Shown here: positions 22,993-35,067 of the stretch, piece by piece | Position numbering within the stretch: the first letter of the stretch is position 1 | Layout: each line of letters opens with the position of its first letter | DNA from: Aphrocallistes beatrix | Taxonomy: Eukaryota; Porifera; Hexactinellida; Sceptrulophora; Aphrocallistidae | Direction: 5' to 3' | Length of the DNA stretch: 64,000 bases | Assembly (NCBI GenBank): GCA_963281255.1 | Contig: OY725494.1 | Location: 2,245,934 to 2,309,933 of the forward strand | Program-made: the position numbers and the translations under genes | Notes under the pieces: generated by a model | The model's database searches: none | Told to the model about the DNA's origin: nothing | Seen by the model: the letters and a program-made list of their open reading frames with translations, nothing else

Positions 22993-23691
22993 TATATATA
23001 TATATACCGGGTGACCAATAAGTTCTGTTACAAGCTTCATTGGGTATATAATTTCTTATACTCAAACAGTCTTAGTTATTATGGTCTTTAGAGATTGTAA
23101 TTCGAATACTTTCAACGATTTAAAAAGATTTTTCGAGTCTGAGACCTCAAACTGTGTTTTGTATGGTGAGTTTGGTGAATAAAAAATGTGTCCTGGTTCG
23201 CAGCGAAAATCGCAAATCAGGTCCCGCTGCTTCTGTATAAATTGTCTACATAATCGATGTTCCATGACGATTTAACACCAGATACCTTTCATTCACCATA
23301 TAAATATTTCACGAATCCACTGAATTCATTTTCAGACATGAGAAAAAGTTATTCATTAGCAGTTCAAATTAGGTATTTTTGCAAAATTCCCTCATTGTTA
23401 TTAATACTTCAAAGCAATAACTTATATAAATGTCTCAATTATACAAGTATTAAAGTGTATAGTAATAAAAATGGTTTTGTGTATATTTTGACACCTTTAA
23501 TACATATTTTAACACCATTTGATGAATTTTTAAAAAATCGCTAGAGACAAGCTTCAAATGGTTGATATGGGATTTTTAGGGGTGAGAGTTCGAATATCGT
23601 ATTTTCGAATCTATGTGATAAATTTTTGTTTACAATAGATGCATAAAACAAACAAATTCTAAAAATAGAAGCGCGGTGGATATAATATATA
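22993..23691. other. AT-rich spacer, mariner-type end
   Basis: 23005-23040 (ACCGGGTGACCAATAAGTTC) resembles a mariner-type terminus. The rest shares words with 19130-19400 and 50640-50850 (family B Helitron body). No gene. Confidence 0.45.
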
Positions 23692-23745
23692 CAAGCGCGC
23701 TTCGCTTGCTTTAAACAACCATTAATCGAGTTTTAATAGTAAGGA
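23692..23745 (-). mobile_element. 54-bp micro-Helitron (termini only), family A
   Basis: The 3' end CAAGCGCGCTTCGCTTGC is joined by a few bases to the complete 5' end (complement of TCCTTACTATTAAAACTCG). Host A and T flank it exactly as in long copies. Nothing else remains of the body. Confidence 0.85.
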
Positions 23746-25456
23746 TATGTAGTATATCCCTGTTTCCCGCCGAGCGCGTTAAGCGCGATATTTAGCACGC
23801 TTAGCTTGTCGAATAACATTATTTTGTTGTTCAATAATGCAATTTACCCGAATAAACCGCACAAAAATTGCAAAAATTAACGCGCTTTCCATTTATCCTG
23901 AGGGAAACACTGATATATATATATACGTTAGGACAAATCTGAGAAATCAACAATTATGCATAATTGTTGATTTCGCAAATTTGTCCTAACAATATATTAG
24001 AGTGCTCCAAAAATTTTGAAAGTTTGAATCTTTAGGTGCACACTATTCAATTAGTTTACCTTGATCACTAAGAATTCACCATAAAATTTCCAAGCAATTT
24101 AGAGATGATTTAGAGGTCGCGCATGGGAGGCCCCTCCTCGTGCAGATTTATAATGGAATATGTCCGGCTTGGACTTACAGTTGTAAAAGGCGTACTTCTG
24201 ATAAAACAGAACTTTATTCTGAGATATTTGGCGGTGGTTTTATATCAGCTAATAATACATTTTAACGACCTATAATCTACCAGTTCGGAGATATTGATAA
24301 AAACAGTTGCGACCAGCTTTCGTACTTGAAATTATTAATGGTCCCAACTGTTTTCATCAACATCTCCGAACCGGTAGATTTCAGTTCATTAAAATGTTTA
24401 ATAGTAAGGATTGTGTCGAAGTACCCATATCCATTATAAAAATTTAGATTAGTCATCAATGACTCATCATATAGTTGCGCAATAGGTTATATTTGTGACA
24501 AATTTAGTGGTTTTCAGAGGCCGTTTAAGGGCGCTTCTAAGTGCTTCTAAGTTAAAGTTGTGCGCATAGAACTGAGCTATGCATGGGTTGATGCGAAAAA
24601 TTTGAATTTTTTTCATTGAATGTTTCTACATTCCAGTGTTGCTATGGAAACGTATTTTGGTCAGTTGGGTTCATATCTTGAAAATCACAAGAACTAGACA
24701 CTCAAATTTAATTCTATTTGATAAAAATAACGAATATACTACTTCTTATTATGCAATAATAATTCGCAACACTGGAATGTAGCAACATTCAATGAAAAAA
24801 TAATTCAAATTTTTCGCACAACCCATGCATAGCTCAGTTCTTTGCGAACAACTTTGTTACTGTGAGGCCTTATATGTAGTAGGCTAAGGATACAATTGTT
24901 CGAAATGTCAATTTTTAGACAATATTATTTGACAGGGGAAAGTCGCTCTTTGGGCTACTGAGGCAGACATTGTCCCAAACACTAGTCAAGTGAGAAAGCA
25001 GCGCATTTGACGTATTTAAAAGTCGAACAGTTAGAATTACAATTATCAAGATGGGACTGATGAGAGGGATTGATGAAATAGCTTTAGATAAGCATTTAGC
25101 TGGCTGATATATGAGTAGGGGTAGCAGAAACGAATATTCGAAATCGTAACGAATGAATATTTGCTAAACGAACGAATAGCCGTTCGTTTAGATGACGTAA
25201 GCATTTTTGCAGCCTACATCGTTTAACCGAACCATATACGTATATGGTTAAAATTATCCCCAAAGTAAAATCCATCTTCACAAAAAGTTAAAAAAAATTT
25301 TTCGACTTAAGAACTCAATAATGCAATTACAGTAGACAATCGATAATTGGCACTGTCATGGGAACAAAATTTGTTCGAATTAATGAATATTCGAATTATT
25401 GAAAGTTGCAATAAATAATATGTAGAACGTCAAAATTGAAGACAAAACGAGGTATT
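23746..25456. other. spacer of repeat fragments
   Basis: It holds a perfect palindrome at 23928-23991 (GTTAGGACAAAT arms), the lead part of the palindrome-array element without its G/C array (24005-24400), and a copy of the CATAGCCTACT foldback family at 24455-24893 with inverted arms around 24720. No gene. Confidence 0.55.
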
Positions 25457-25464
25457 AACTATAT

Positions 25465-25607
25465 CAGCGCTGTCCAACAGGCGGCCCGCGTTGCGTCCAA
25501 AATGCCTCTATCCATACCCATCCTGAGTGCACGCCACTGTATTGCGGTCCGCCACTAAATGGTATGAAGCAGTTGCGGCCCGAAGTAAATATAGTTGGAC
25601 AGCCCTG
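25465..25607. mobile_element. hAT-type MITE with 8-bp target duplication
   Basis: 143 bp with ends CAGCGCTGTCCAAC and GTTGGACAGCCCTG, flanked by perfect AACTATAT at 25457-25464 and 25608-25615. Confidence 0.9.
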
Positions 25608-25844
25608 AACTATATGATTGTACGAGATCTTCATGAGAAATGTAGTTTACTAACTTCAATTGCTTGAAATACCTAGTTCTGATAAATATGGTAATCAGCC
25701 TATAGATATGTTAATATAATACTTATATATAGGTTGATTACCATATTTATCACATGATATCAGTCTTGGGCTAAATACGTTTTTTTTATCAATTACAAAT
25801 ACAATTACACAACTGCTCACTCAAATACAAATACAAATATATAT

Positions 25845-27190
25845 GACGGGTGTGAAGTTAGCAGCGGATTCGCATGTCACAGGAAACACCTTATATCTTA
25901 AAAACTATATAAGCTACATGAAAAAAAATCATATCAGCGTGTAAAGGAGCGTTGGTACACCTATGTGATGATATTTGTTTTTCGATTTTATCCATGATGA
26001 CTCAGCATTTTCACTTTCAATTTTTACTAATGCTTGTCACACATTTTTAATTGTATCTCAGAAGTTATTCGAGATATCAATTTCTCCTTTTATATACTTA
26101 TTACTCTTATTTGGTACACCTTATGTTTCAAATTTCAAATTAAAATATTAATTTTTGAACGAATTATTAATATTTGAATTTTACATTATAATAATGTGAT
26201 ATCACCAGGATTGAATCTATCAAAATATCTTCTTTTGATTACACCAGATCATATTTTGATTGCTAAATTCGTGTCCAGCACTAAATTTCCAGCAATTTGA
26301 TATATATATTGACCATATTTGGAGAATTATTTTGGTTGCCCGTTCCTAGCAACGGCCAGGAATGTTAAAACATTCCGATCTCCAAATTTTGGAGTAACCA
26401 TATCGAGTGACCCCTTGTTCTTCTCGGCTAGGTTCAGCGAGTACGAATATGCTATTTAGAACACTCTGACATATCATATGTGGAATATATGAAAGTTATG
26501 TGCCATGCCTTTGTGGCAGGTATATTTGAATGTGGTAAAACTTTCATGTATTCCACATATGACATGTCAGAGTGTTCTAAATAGCATATTCGTACTCGCT
26601 GAACCTAGCCGAGAAGAACAAGGGGTCACTCGATATGGTTACTCCAAAATTTGGAGATCGGAATGTTTTAACATTCCTGGCCGTTGCTAGGAACGGGCAA
26701 CCAAAATAATTCTCCAAATATGGTCAATATATATATCAAATTGCTGGAAATTTAGTGCTGGACACGAATTCAGCAATCAAAATATGATCTGGTGTAATCA
26801 AAAGAAGATATTTTGATAGATTCAATCCTGGTGATATCACATTATTATAATGTAAAATTCAAATATTAATAATTCGTTCAAAAATTAATATTTTAATTTG
26901 AAATTTGAAACATAAGGTGTACCAAATAAGAGTAATAAGTATATAAAAGGAGAAATTGATATCTCGAATAACTTCTGAGATACAATTAAAAATGTGTGAC
27001 AAGCATTAGTAAAAATTGAAAGTGAAAATGCTGAGTCATCATGGATAAAATCGAAAAACAAATATCGTCACATAGGTGTACCAACGCTCCTTTACACGCT
27101 GATATGATTTTTTTTCATGTAGCTTATATAGTTTTTAAGATATAAGGTGTTTCCTGTGACATGCGAATCCGCTGCTAACTTCACACTCGT
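25845..27190. mobile_element. 1.35-kb palindromic foldback element
   Basis: Left and right arms of about 650 bp are near-perfect inverted copies; both ends read GTGTGAAGTTAGCAGCGG on opposite strands. The centre is at about 26515. Fragments occur at 14711-15830 and 41870-42050. No transposase. Confidence 0.85.
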
Positions 27191-27855
27191 GATTTAAGGC
27201 ATAGAGGCGAATAAGATTATATTTCGGGTGTTCGGATTGTAAGAATGAAGTGTTCGGATTAGCGAGGGTTCGGACTAGCGAGGTTCGGATTAGCGAGGGT
27301 GCACTGTAACTTGACATACTAATATGGAGAATTAATAAAATTTAATTAAGGTACGACTTAAGGGAACTATTACTTAACTGAACTATGTGATTCATGCAAG
27401 AGATTCAAGGGAAAAACAAATTTGTTCCTATTAGTGAAAGTTCGAATCAACGGGCATTCGAATTAACGGTTGTCGACTGTAATTACAATATTCCCATTTA
27501 ACGCAAATGAATATTCGTTTCAGCCCCAGACGAGTGGCAGAACAAGGAGTGACTCGATAGGGTAAAACCTAAATTTGAATGAATATAATTACATTCCAAT
27601 GGTGTCATTCCGTTGCTGGGGATAAATACAGTAATGTGACTGCTATAAATAGGAATGGTGGTAAGTTAGCAAATAGACAATATTTATTAATACGTATTTC
27701 TTTCTTACCTAATCAATTGAATTAAATTATACTAATTTGGACATGCAGTATGCACGAAGATTGAATGCATATCTAAAGGTGGTTTAGTACCACATTAAGA
27801 ACCTTTCTAATCATTTTAACTTCTACTTATTGATTGTCCTAAAATACAAATTAGT
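27191..27855. other. 3' flank of HSP90B1
   Basis: 27190-27308 is half of the CGCTAGTCCGAAC MITE. 27360-27482 ends GTCGACTGTA, another TIR remnant. Nearer the gene, the complement of TTTATT at 27683-27688 gives an AATAAA signal on the minus strand about 170 nt after the HSP90B1 stop, a plausible polyadenylation site. Confidence 0.5.
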
Positions 27856-30800
27856 TCAAAGGTCATCGTGTGTGTGGGTCTCTTCATTGTCATCATCATC
27901 AGATCCTGCCACTTCATCCCTATCGGCTTCCTCTTTGTCAGAAGCGGAATCTTCTGGTTCTGGTTCTGGCTCTGGTTCTACTGCGGCGTCTGGGTCTATA
28001 TCTAGGTTTGCACGCAGCATTCTGTCAATTCGATTTGCAAAATCAGAAGAGTCTGAGAGAGAGTAACCAGATCTGAGTAGGGCTGTGTCAAAGAGGAGAT
28101 GAGCCAGCTCTAAATCACTCTTGCCTACCGATTCGTCCTGCACTCGGCGTAACAGCTCACGAATCACAGGATGGCGAGGATTTATTTCTAGAGTTTTCTT
28201 CTGTTTCCTGTAAGTATCAGCCCCTGGCTGTGCATAAGCCTGAGCGGCTGCAACTCTCTCCATATTGGCAGACCATGCCCACTGAGCAGCGACCAGAACA
28301 CACGGAGAATCAGTTAGTCTATTGCTGACTGTAGCCTTTTCAATCTGCTCTGTGAGCGCTGTATCCTTGAGCCATGTGGTGAGAGGCTTGAACTCCTCCT
28401 GCTGACTCTCTAGCCTCTGTTTTGCAGTTTCTCCTTCATCAGAGAAAGTAAGGCCTTCCTTAGCGATGTCCTGGAATTTTTTACCTTCGTACTCTGGCAT
28501 GGATTGCATTAAGTACTCATCGATAGGATCAATAAAGTACAAAACCTCATAACCCTTCTTAAGTACCCTTTCCACAAATGGTGTGTTCTCTGCCTCTTCG
28601 CGATTTTTAGCAGCAAAGTAGTAGATATGTTCCTGCTGTGATTTCATTCTCTCGATGTATCCCTCTAAACTAGTTAGCTCCTCAGCATGGTGAGAAGATG
28701 AGAAGCGGAGGAGCTTTGCAAGGCGTGTCTTGTTATTTGAATCCTCGATAATGCCATACTTAAGAGAGCTTCCAAACTCCTTCCAGATCTTCTCAAATTC
28801 CTCATTCGGGAGCTTCTTGAGCATCTCTAAAGCCTTTCGAACCAACTTCTTCTTAATCACTTTCAGTAGTTTGTGTTGCTGCAGCGTCTCTCTACTCACA
28901 TTCAGGGGTAAGTCGTCACTGTCCACAACTCCCCAGAGCCAACTCAGATAGCGGGGCATCAAATTATCCAGGTCATCTGTTATAAAAATGCGACGTACGT
29001 ACATCTTGATACGATTACCCAATGACTTTCCGGAATCAGAATAGAAGGCAGGCGGAAGTTTATCAGGTACAAACAAGATAGAGCGAAATGTCAACTCTCC
29101 CTCTGCCGTGAAGTGAATCTTAGCTAGTGGATCTCCGCTCTCCTTAGTTAAGACTTTGTAAAACTCATTATACTCAGACTCTTCAACATCTTTCGCCTTG
29201 CGACGCCATATTGGCTTCGTGTCGTTCATCAATTCCCAGTCCCAGATAGTCTTCTCGACCTTTTTCGTTTTAGGCTTGTCTTCTTTGTCTTCAGTTACCT
29301 CCACGTCATCCTCAGGATGCTAATAAGAAGGATATAAAGGAAACATAAGTATCACTGCTAGTTCTAAAACAGGTCATGTTTTATACAATACCAGAACAAA
29401 AGTAATGCAAAGTTAGATTGAATCATAGATGGATCATAACACAAGGCCGTCAGATAGCGGCGGAAATGGCAGTGCGTGGTTGGGAGACTGATGGGTAAGC
29501 ATCATGGGTTTACCTAGGATTTTCTAATCCAGCACTTTTTTTATAACAGGCTGGCACCTATAAGTGCCGACAGAGCACCTAGATAAACCCCTGGTAAGCA
29601 TGGGCGTCCAATGAAGCGGGTAGACCATGGCTGCCCCACTTTTGAGGAGCTTCCGATGGCCCTGTAACAACTTAACATCATTCACCTTTCACCATTCACC
29701 ATTTATAGAAATCAAAACTTTTTACAAACGATTGAATGATGACGTATTGGCACTCCTCAATATTTTTAATTTATTCCTATAATTATTAAAATCATACCTC
29801 AATGTCTCCGGTAGTCTTGTCTGGATCAGCGTCTGCTTCTTCAGTATCTGATATCTCTTGCTCCTCTTCCTCAATTCTAGACTTCCATAGGTAGATAGGG
29901 AAATTGATGAATTGGGAATACTTATTAACCAGACTCTGTACAGAGCTTTCTTCTAAGAAGTTTTTCGCTTCCTCTTTCATGAACAAGCTGATAGTTGTTC
30001 CTCTTTGCAATGTGGACCCCCTAGGATCTTCCATAATTTTAAATTGAGACCCGTCACTCTCCCAAATGTACTGTTTGTCATCGTTGTGTTTGGTAGTTAC
30101 CACAACAGTGTCCGCCACCAGAAAGCTCGAGTAGAATCCAACTCCGAACTGGCCTATCAAATCCTGACTTACCTACACAATTACAATCCTAATACAATGT
30201 GATTGTTACTTCTCATGCCAACTTGTGCTAGTTAGTTATTGAAATAATGATATTATTTTGAGGAATTCGCTACATTGAGAAATCATACTCATTCCTCATC
30301 AAATTCTTACCACAACAGCCTAGTTTCTACGGTTTTGGATGACGAGCCCTTGGCTCGGTCGCTCCATGACGTGAACTCACCTTTCTTTAGAAAACAATTC
30401 AAGAAGAAAATTGTAGGTACAATAGAACCTTGTCAATAAGATCACCAGGGAACGGTCGAAATTTGTTCGTATCATCCAGAATTCATATCAACTGGAGTGA
30501 TTTACATATATTTTCCTCCGTAGGAGATAAAGTACGTATTAACGAGGTTCAACTATAGAACGATTTTAAATAGAAGTGGTTCTCTACAGTGGATACACCA
30601 TATAGGAACATGCTATATAAGAATATTATTCTTATATAGTTTAATATACCATATAAAAATATCCTTACTATTAAAACTCGATTAATCTATATCCTTACTA
30701 TTAAAACTCGATTATTGTTTGTGTATATATATGTTACAGGGTATCTGTAAAATCAGGGTAATTGTAATTACCCTGACTTTTTCAGGGTAATTGTAATTAC

Positions 30801-33800
30801 AGTATAACCTCCATAAGTGGGGGAGTATGGGACGGGATAAAACTGGTTTATCCCCCATTCCCCGGTTAAAATTCAATTATAATTTTCTAGATGAGAACAT
30901 CTAACAGCCTATTTGAAACTTGTAGAATTTCAGAAAATACATAGTACATAGTACATATAACACACCCATTAATGTACCAGTTGAGTTTTATAAGTTACAC
31001 AATTACATTTAGAAAACTCCACTTCCTAATATGGTACTTAGGTGGTATAATTGTTAACTTATAGTATGGAAGGGGGCGAATTCAGGGGGGGAAATTCAGG
31101 GTGGGCAATGTTACCTGTTACAATGCAACTGTCAATTGAGGAATCCTATTAATAGGACAATTGCTCTTAGGTGAGCTAAATTGTGTTTCCCGTACTTGTG
31201 TATTACAGGCTGAGCAAATCTGGGTGGACATGTGAAAATGGCCCAAGTTGCGCCTATACAAATGATCCACTATACAATGAGTGGTCACTATAATTAACCT
31301 AAAAAAACAAAGTAATTACAATTACCCTGAAAAAAGTCAGGGTAATTACAATTACCCTGATTTTACAGATACCCTGTAACATATATATATCTGTAACGAA
31401 TTGATTGAAGAAACTGCCCGGCACAGAAAGCTGATTTTTGGCATGTGGGAGTCTTTTGGCTATGGCTCCAGTAAGTTCTGAGCTCAGACGAAAATGTCGA
31501 CTCATCATAGAATTATGACGTCATTGTCACATTTTTAAAAGTTAAGCAACACAGTTATTCGGGCATAACTCAGCCATTATAGGAGATAGAAGGCTGAAAT
31601 TTTAATAGAATCTGTATACTAACACGTCTCACATATGATGGAACTATCATCAAAAAATGATGACTCATCACTCTGCTATGACGTCATCATTACTCATCAA
31701 ATTTTTAAAAATTGACAAATTTGGTGTTTTTTCGAGTAATATCGATTTTAAAACTAAGATGGACATATTTAGAGATGATATATCCCGTTTAATTAACCAA
31801 TGTCACCTCCAGGCGACCGAAGGGAGCCTCCGGCGGACACAAAGTGTCCGCCAGCCGCGCACCGCAAGCAAGCGAAGCGAGCTTGTATATGTATATAGTA
31901 GTATATATCTGTAACGAATTGATTGAAGAAACTGCCAATCAGAAAAAGTTGATTTTTGGCAAGTAGGAGTTTTTTGGCTATGGCTCCACTAAGTTCTGAG
32001 CTCAGAGCAAAATGTCGACTCATCGTGGAATTATGACGTCATTGTCACATTTTTAAAAGTTAAGCAACACAGTTATTCGGGCATAACTCAGTCATTATAG
32101 GAGATAGAAGGCTGAAATTTTAATAGAATCTGTATACTAACATATCTCACACATGACGCAACTATCATCAAAAAATGATGACTCATCACTTTGTTATGAC
32201 GTCATCATTACACATCAAAATTTTAAAAATTGATAATTTTCGTGATTTTTCGTGCGATATCGATTCTAACAGTAGGATAGACGTGTTTAGAGTTGTTATT
32301 TCCATTATAATTAACCAATGTTACCCCAGGCGACCGAAGGGAGCCTCTGGCGGACACAAAGTGTCCGCCAGCCGCGCAGCGCAAGCAAGCGAAGCGCGCT
32401 TGTTATTATTATATAGTATAATATACCATATAAGAATATTATTACTATATAGTAGTATAATATGCCATATAAGAATATTTTTCTTATATGGTATATTATA
32501 CAATATAAGAATATACACTACGTATATAAAAATATATTTTCACGGTCCTGACAGTATTCTTATATAGCGTATAACTACTGTATACTGACTAGATTAATTA
32601 GGTCAGAAATGAAGAAGATATTAAACACATCCGGTTGTGATGCCATAATTCCATTATTCAAAAACCAATAGCTCTTTATTGGCGTGGGAAATACCAGGGT
32701 TTCTTTCAGGATTTTATGTAAGGGGGGGGCATGGCCATTTTCAATCATACACTTAAGTCATTTCCAAGGGGGGGCAAACCAGATCGAAGGGGGGGGGGGC
32801 AAATGCCCCCCCTGGAAGAAACCCTGAATACCCCTGTATATTTTCATCTTTCTACGGTGTATGTTTTTGTTTTTGTTCCTATAAATTAGACACAGACAAA
32901 CATCCAACAATTGTGGGTTCTTTCTACAAATTTCAAATATAGATCCCTTGGCGTGATTATAATTAATAGTTATCCAAGGCTATTTTTAAAAGGATTATCT
33001 TAAAAGAAGTACATTGCTACGCTATGTACCATGAGTAGATCATAATAAAATACCACCAGTGGCGAACACTTTTTTGTTACCGAGGTTGTTATTCTATAAT
33101 GACCTTCACCGAATTTCATCCCTGTATCACTTAGAGTTGTTTTTTGATGGAGTTTAACTGTACACTTTCCATTTGCCACAATCGTGCGTGATGTGTCACG
33201 AATGTCTCCAGCCATTTTCTATGGCAGAGAAGCCATAATATGATGGGCAGTGTTGGGATACGGAAAAAGGTGATTTGGTTAGGATAAAAAATAATTGTGG
33301 TAACCTTGATTAATACGAGTATTACGTATAATACGTTCAATACATAACATTCTACGTAATACGTATCGCTCCAAAGATGTATTAAATAACTTAGGTGGTA
33401 ACTTTGTTTAGAATCATTTACTCTATAAGATGGGGCATCGAGTTTGGAAATTTTAAAAAATCGAGTTATAAACAAAAAGATAAAGTGGAACAAATCTGTC
33501 ACAATTTATCGGATTGATAATCGTAGCGTAACTTGTTCTGTTCATGAACATTCTACATCTTGGGTCCCAATTTCATTCGTCTCACACAATCCGTTTCTAG
33601 AAAAAGCTAAACAAGAACCAGAAAATAAGACTATAGTCGGAGAACTAAGAACTCCGCTTAAGAGCTGTTGCCAACTTCACGAAGACAATTTTTGTGTAGA
33701 AGTTTGCAGTAACGGTTTGGCCTTTTGGGACTAATATCTGGGGATCTGTGCCTTTGGCATCAAAGAATATATAGTACTTCGAAGTAACAACTAAACACAT

Positions 33801-34990
33801 ATGTAATTTCCACAGTATTTAGCACTAGAAAATGAACATGTCTATATTTTCACACCTTTATATACGTAATAACTAAGGAGACATTTGACGACTTCATTCT
33901 TCCCCATACAAATAGTACTAAATTGGATCTTTTCTTGATGGGAAATGCATTCAAACTCTAAGAGTACTGTTGCGTGAAATCTTGAGATCGTATTATTTTG
34001 AGATATTGTAGCATTCTGAGATTTTGTTTCGCTTACTCAAATGTATTTGTGGTTAAATCGGTTTCATCGTAATTTGATAACCACAGGCACCAAATTGTGG
34101 CACATGACACAATTTGATGGCACGCGACACAATTAGTGATATGCGACACAATTTACTATGGTAGAACCCCTTATGGACCATAAATAGAAAATATAATTGA
34201 TCCACATGGGGGTTCTACCAAAGTAAATTGTGTCGCGTGCCATCAATCTCAAGAAATCACGGTACTAAATCATCCATGGTTACTTAATACTAGGATCTCA
34301 AAATATTACGATCTCACGCAACAGTACTAAGAATCTGATTTCAAATTCAATCTAAACCTTCGAATTACTAAGTATAGTTTTCTAATAAATTGTTCAAACG
34401 TATTAATAAGATCACCAAGCTGTGCCACTAGGGGTAATCCATCGCAATAAATGTATCCTTACTATTAAAACTCGATTAATGTGAATATACTACTATGTAT
34501 GTGTACATATATATATATATATCTGCAACGAATTGATTGAAGAAACTGCCTGGCGCAGAAAGCTGAATTTTGGCATGTGGGAGTCTTTTGGTTATGGCTC
34601 CATTGTCACATATTAAAAGTAAAGCAATACAGTTATTCGAGCATAACTCAGCCATTATTGGAGATAGAAGGCTGAAATTTTAATAAAATCTGTATACAAA
34701 CATGTCTCACATATGATACAACTATCATTAAAAAAGGATGACTCATCACTTTGTTATGACGTCATCATTACTCATCAAAATTTTAAAATTTGATAAATTT
34801 GGAGATTTTTCGTGCGATATCGATTATAACATGTGGACAGACGTATTTAGAGATGTTATTTCCCTTATGATTAATCAATGTGACTTCAGGCGCCCAAAGG
34901 GCGCCTCCGGCGGACACAAAGTGTCCGCCAGCCGCGCAGCGCAAGCAAGCGAAGCGCGCTTGTCCTTACTATTAAAACTCGATTAATGTG

Positions 34991-35067
<77 letters not shown>

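Noticed and set aside
31793-32023. Recurrent ORFs reading MSRHF-LSSEL and [17 protein letters not shown] in many places
   Set aside because: They are translations of the Helitron-like repeat body and hairpin, in whichever frame is open; no conserved reading frame across copies.
33000-33215. Minus-strand 71-aa ORF
   Set aside because: No family similarity visible and a hydrophobic low-information tail; not supportable without expression data.
33444-33734. Possible nested gene in HSP90B1 intron 2 (96 aa, Cys-containing)
   Set aside because: No ATG start, no recognisable domain and no splice context; could be chance.
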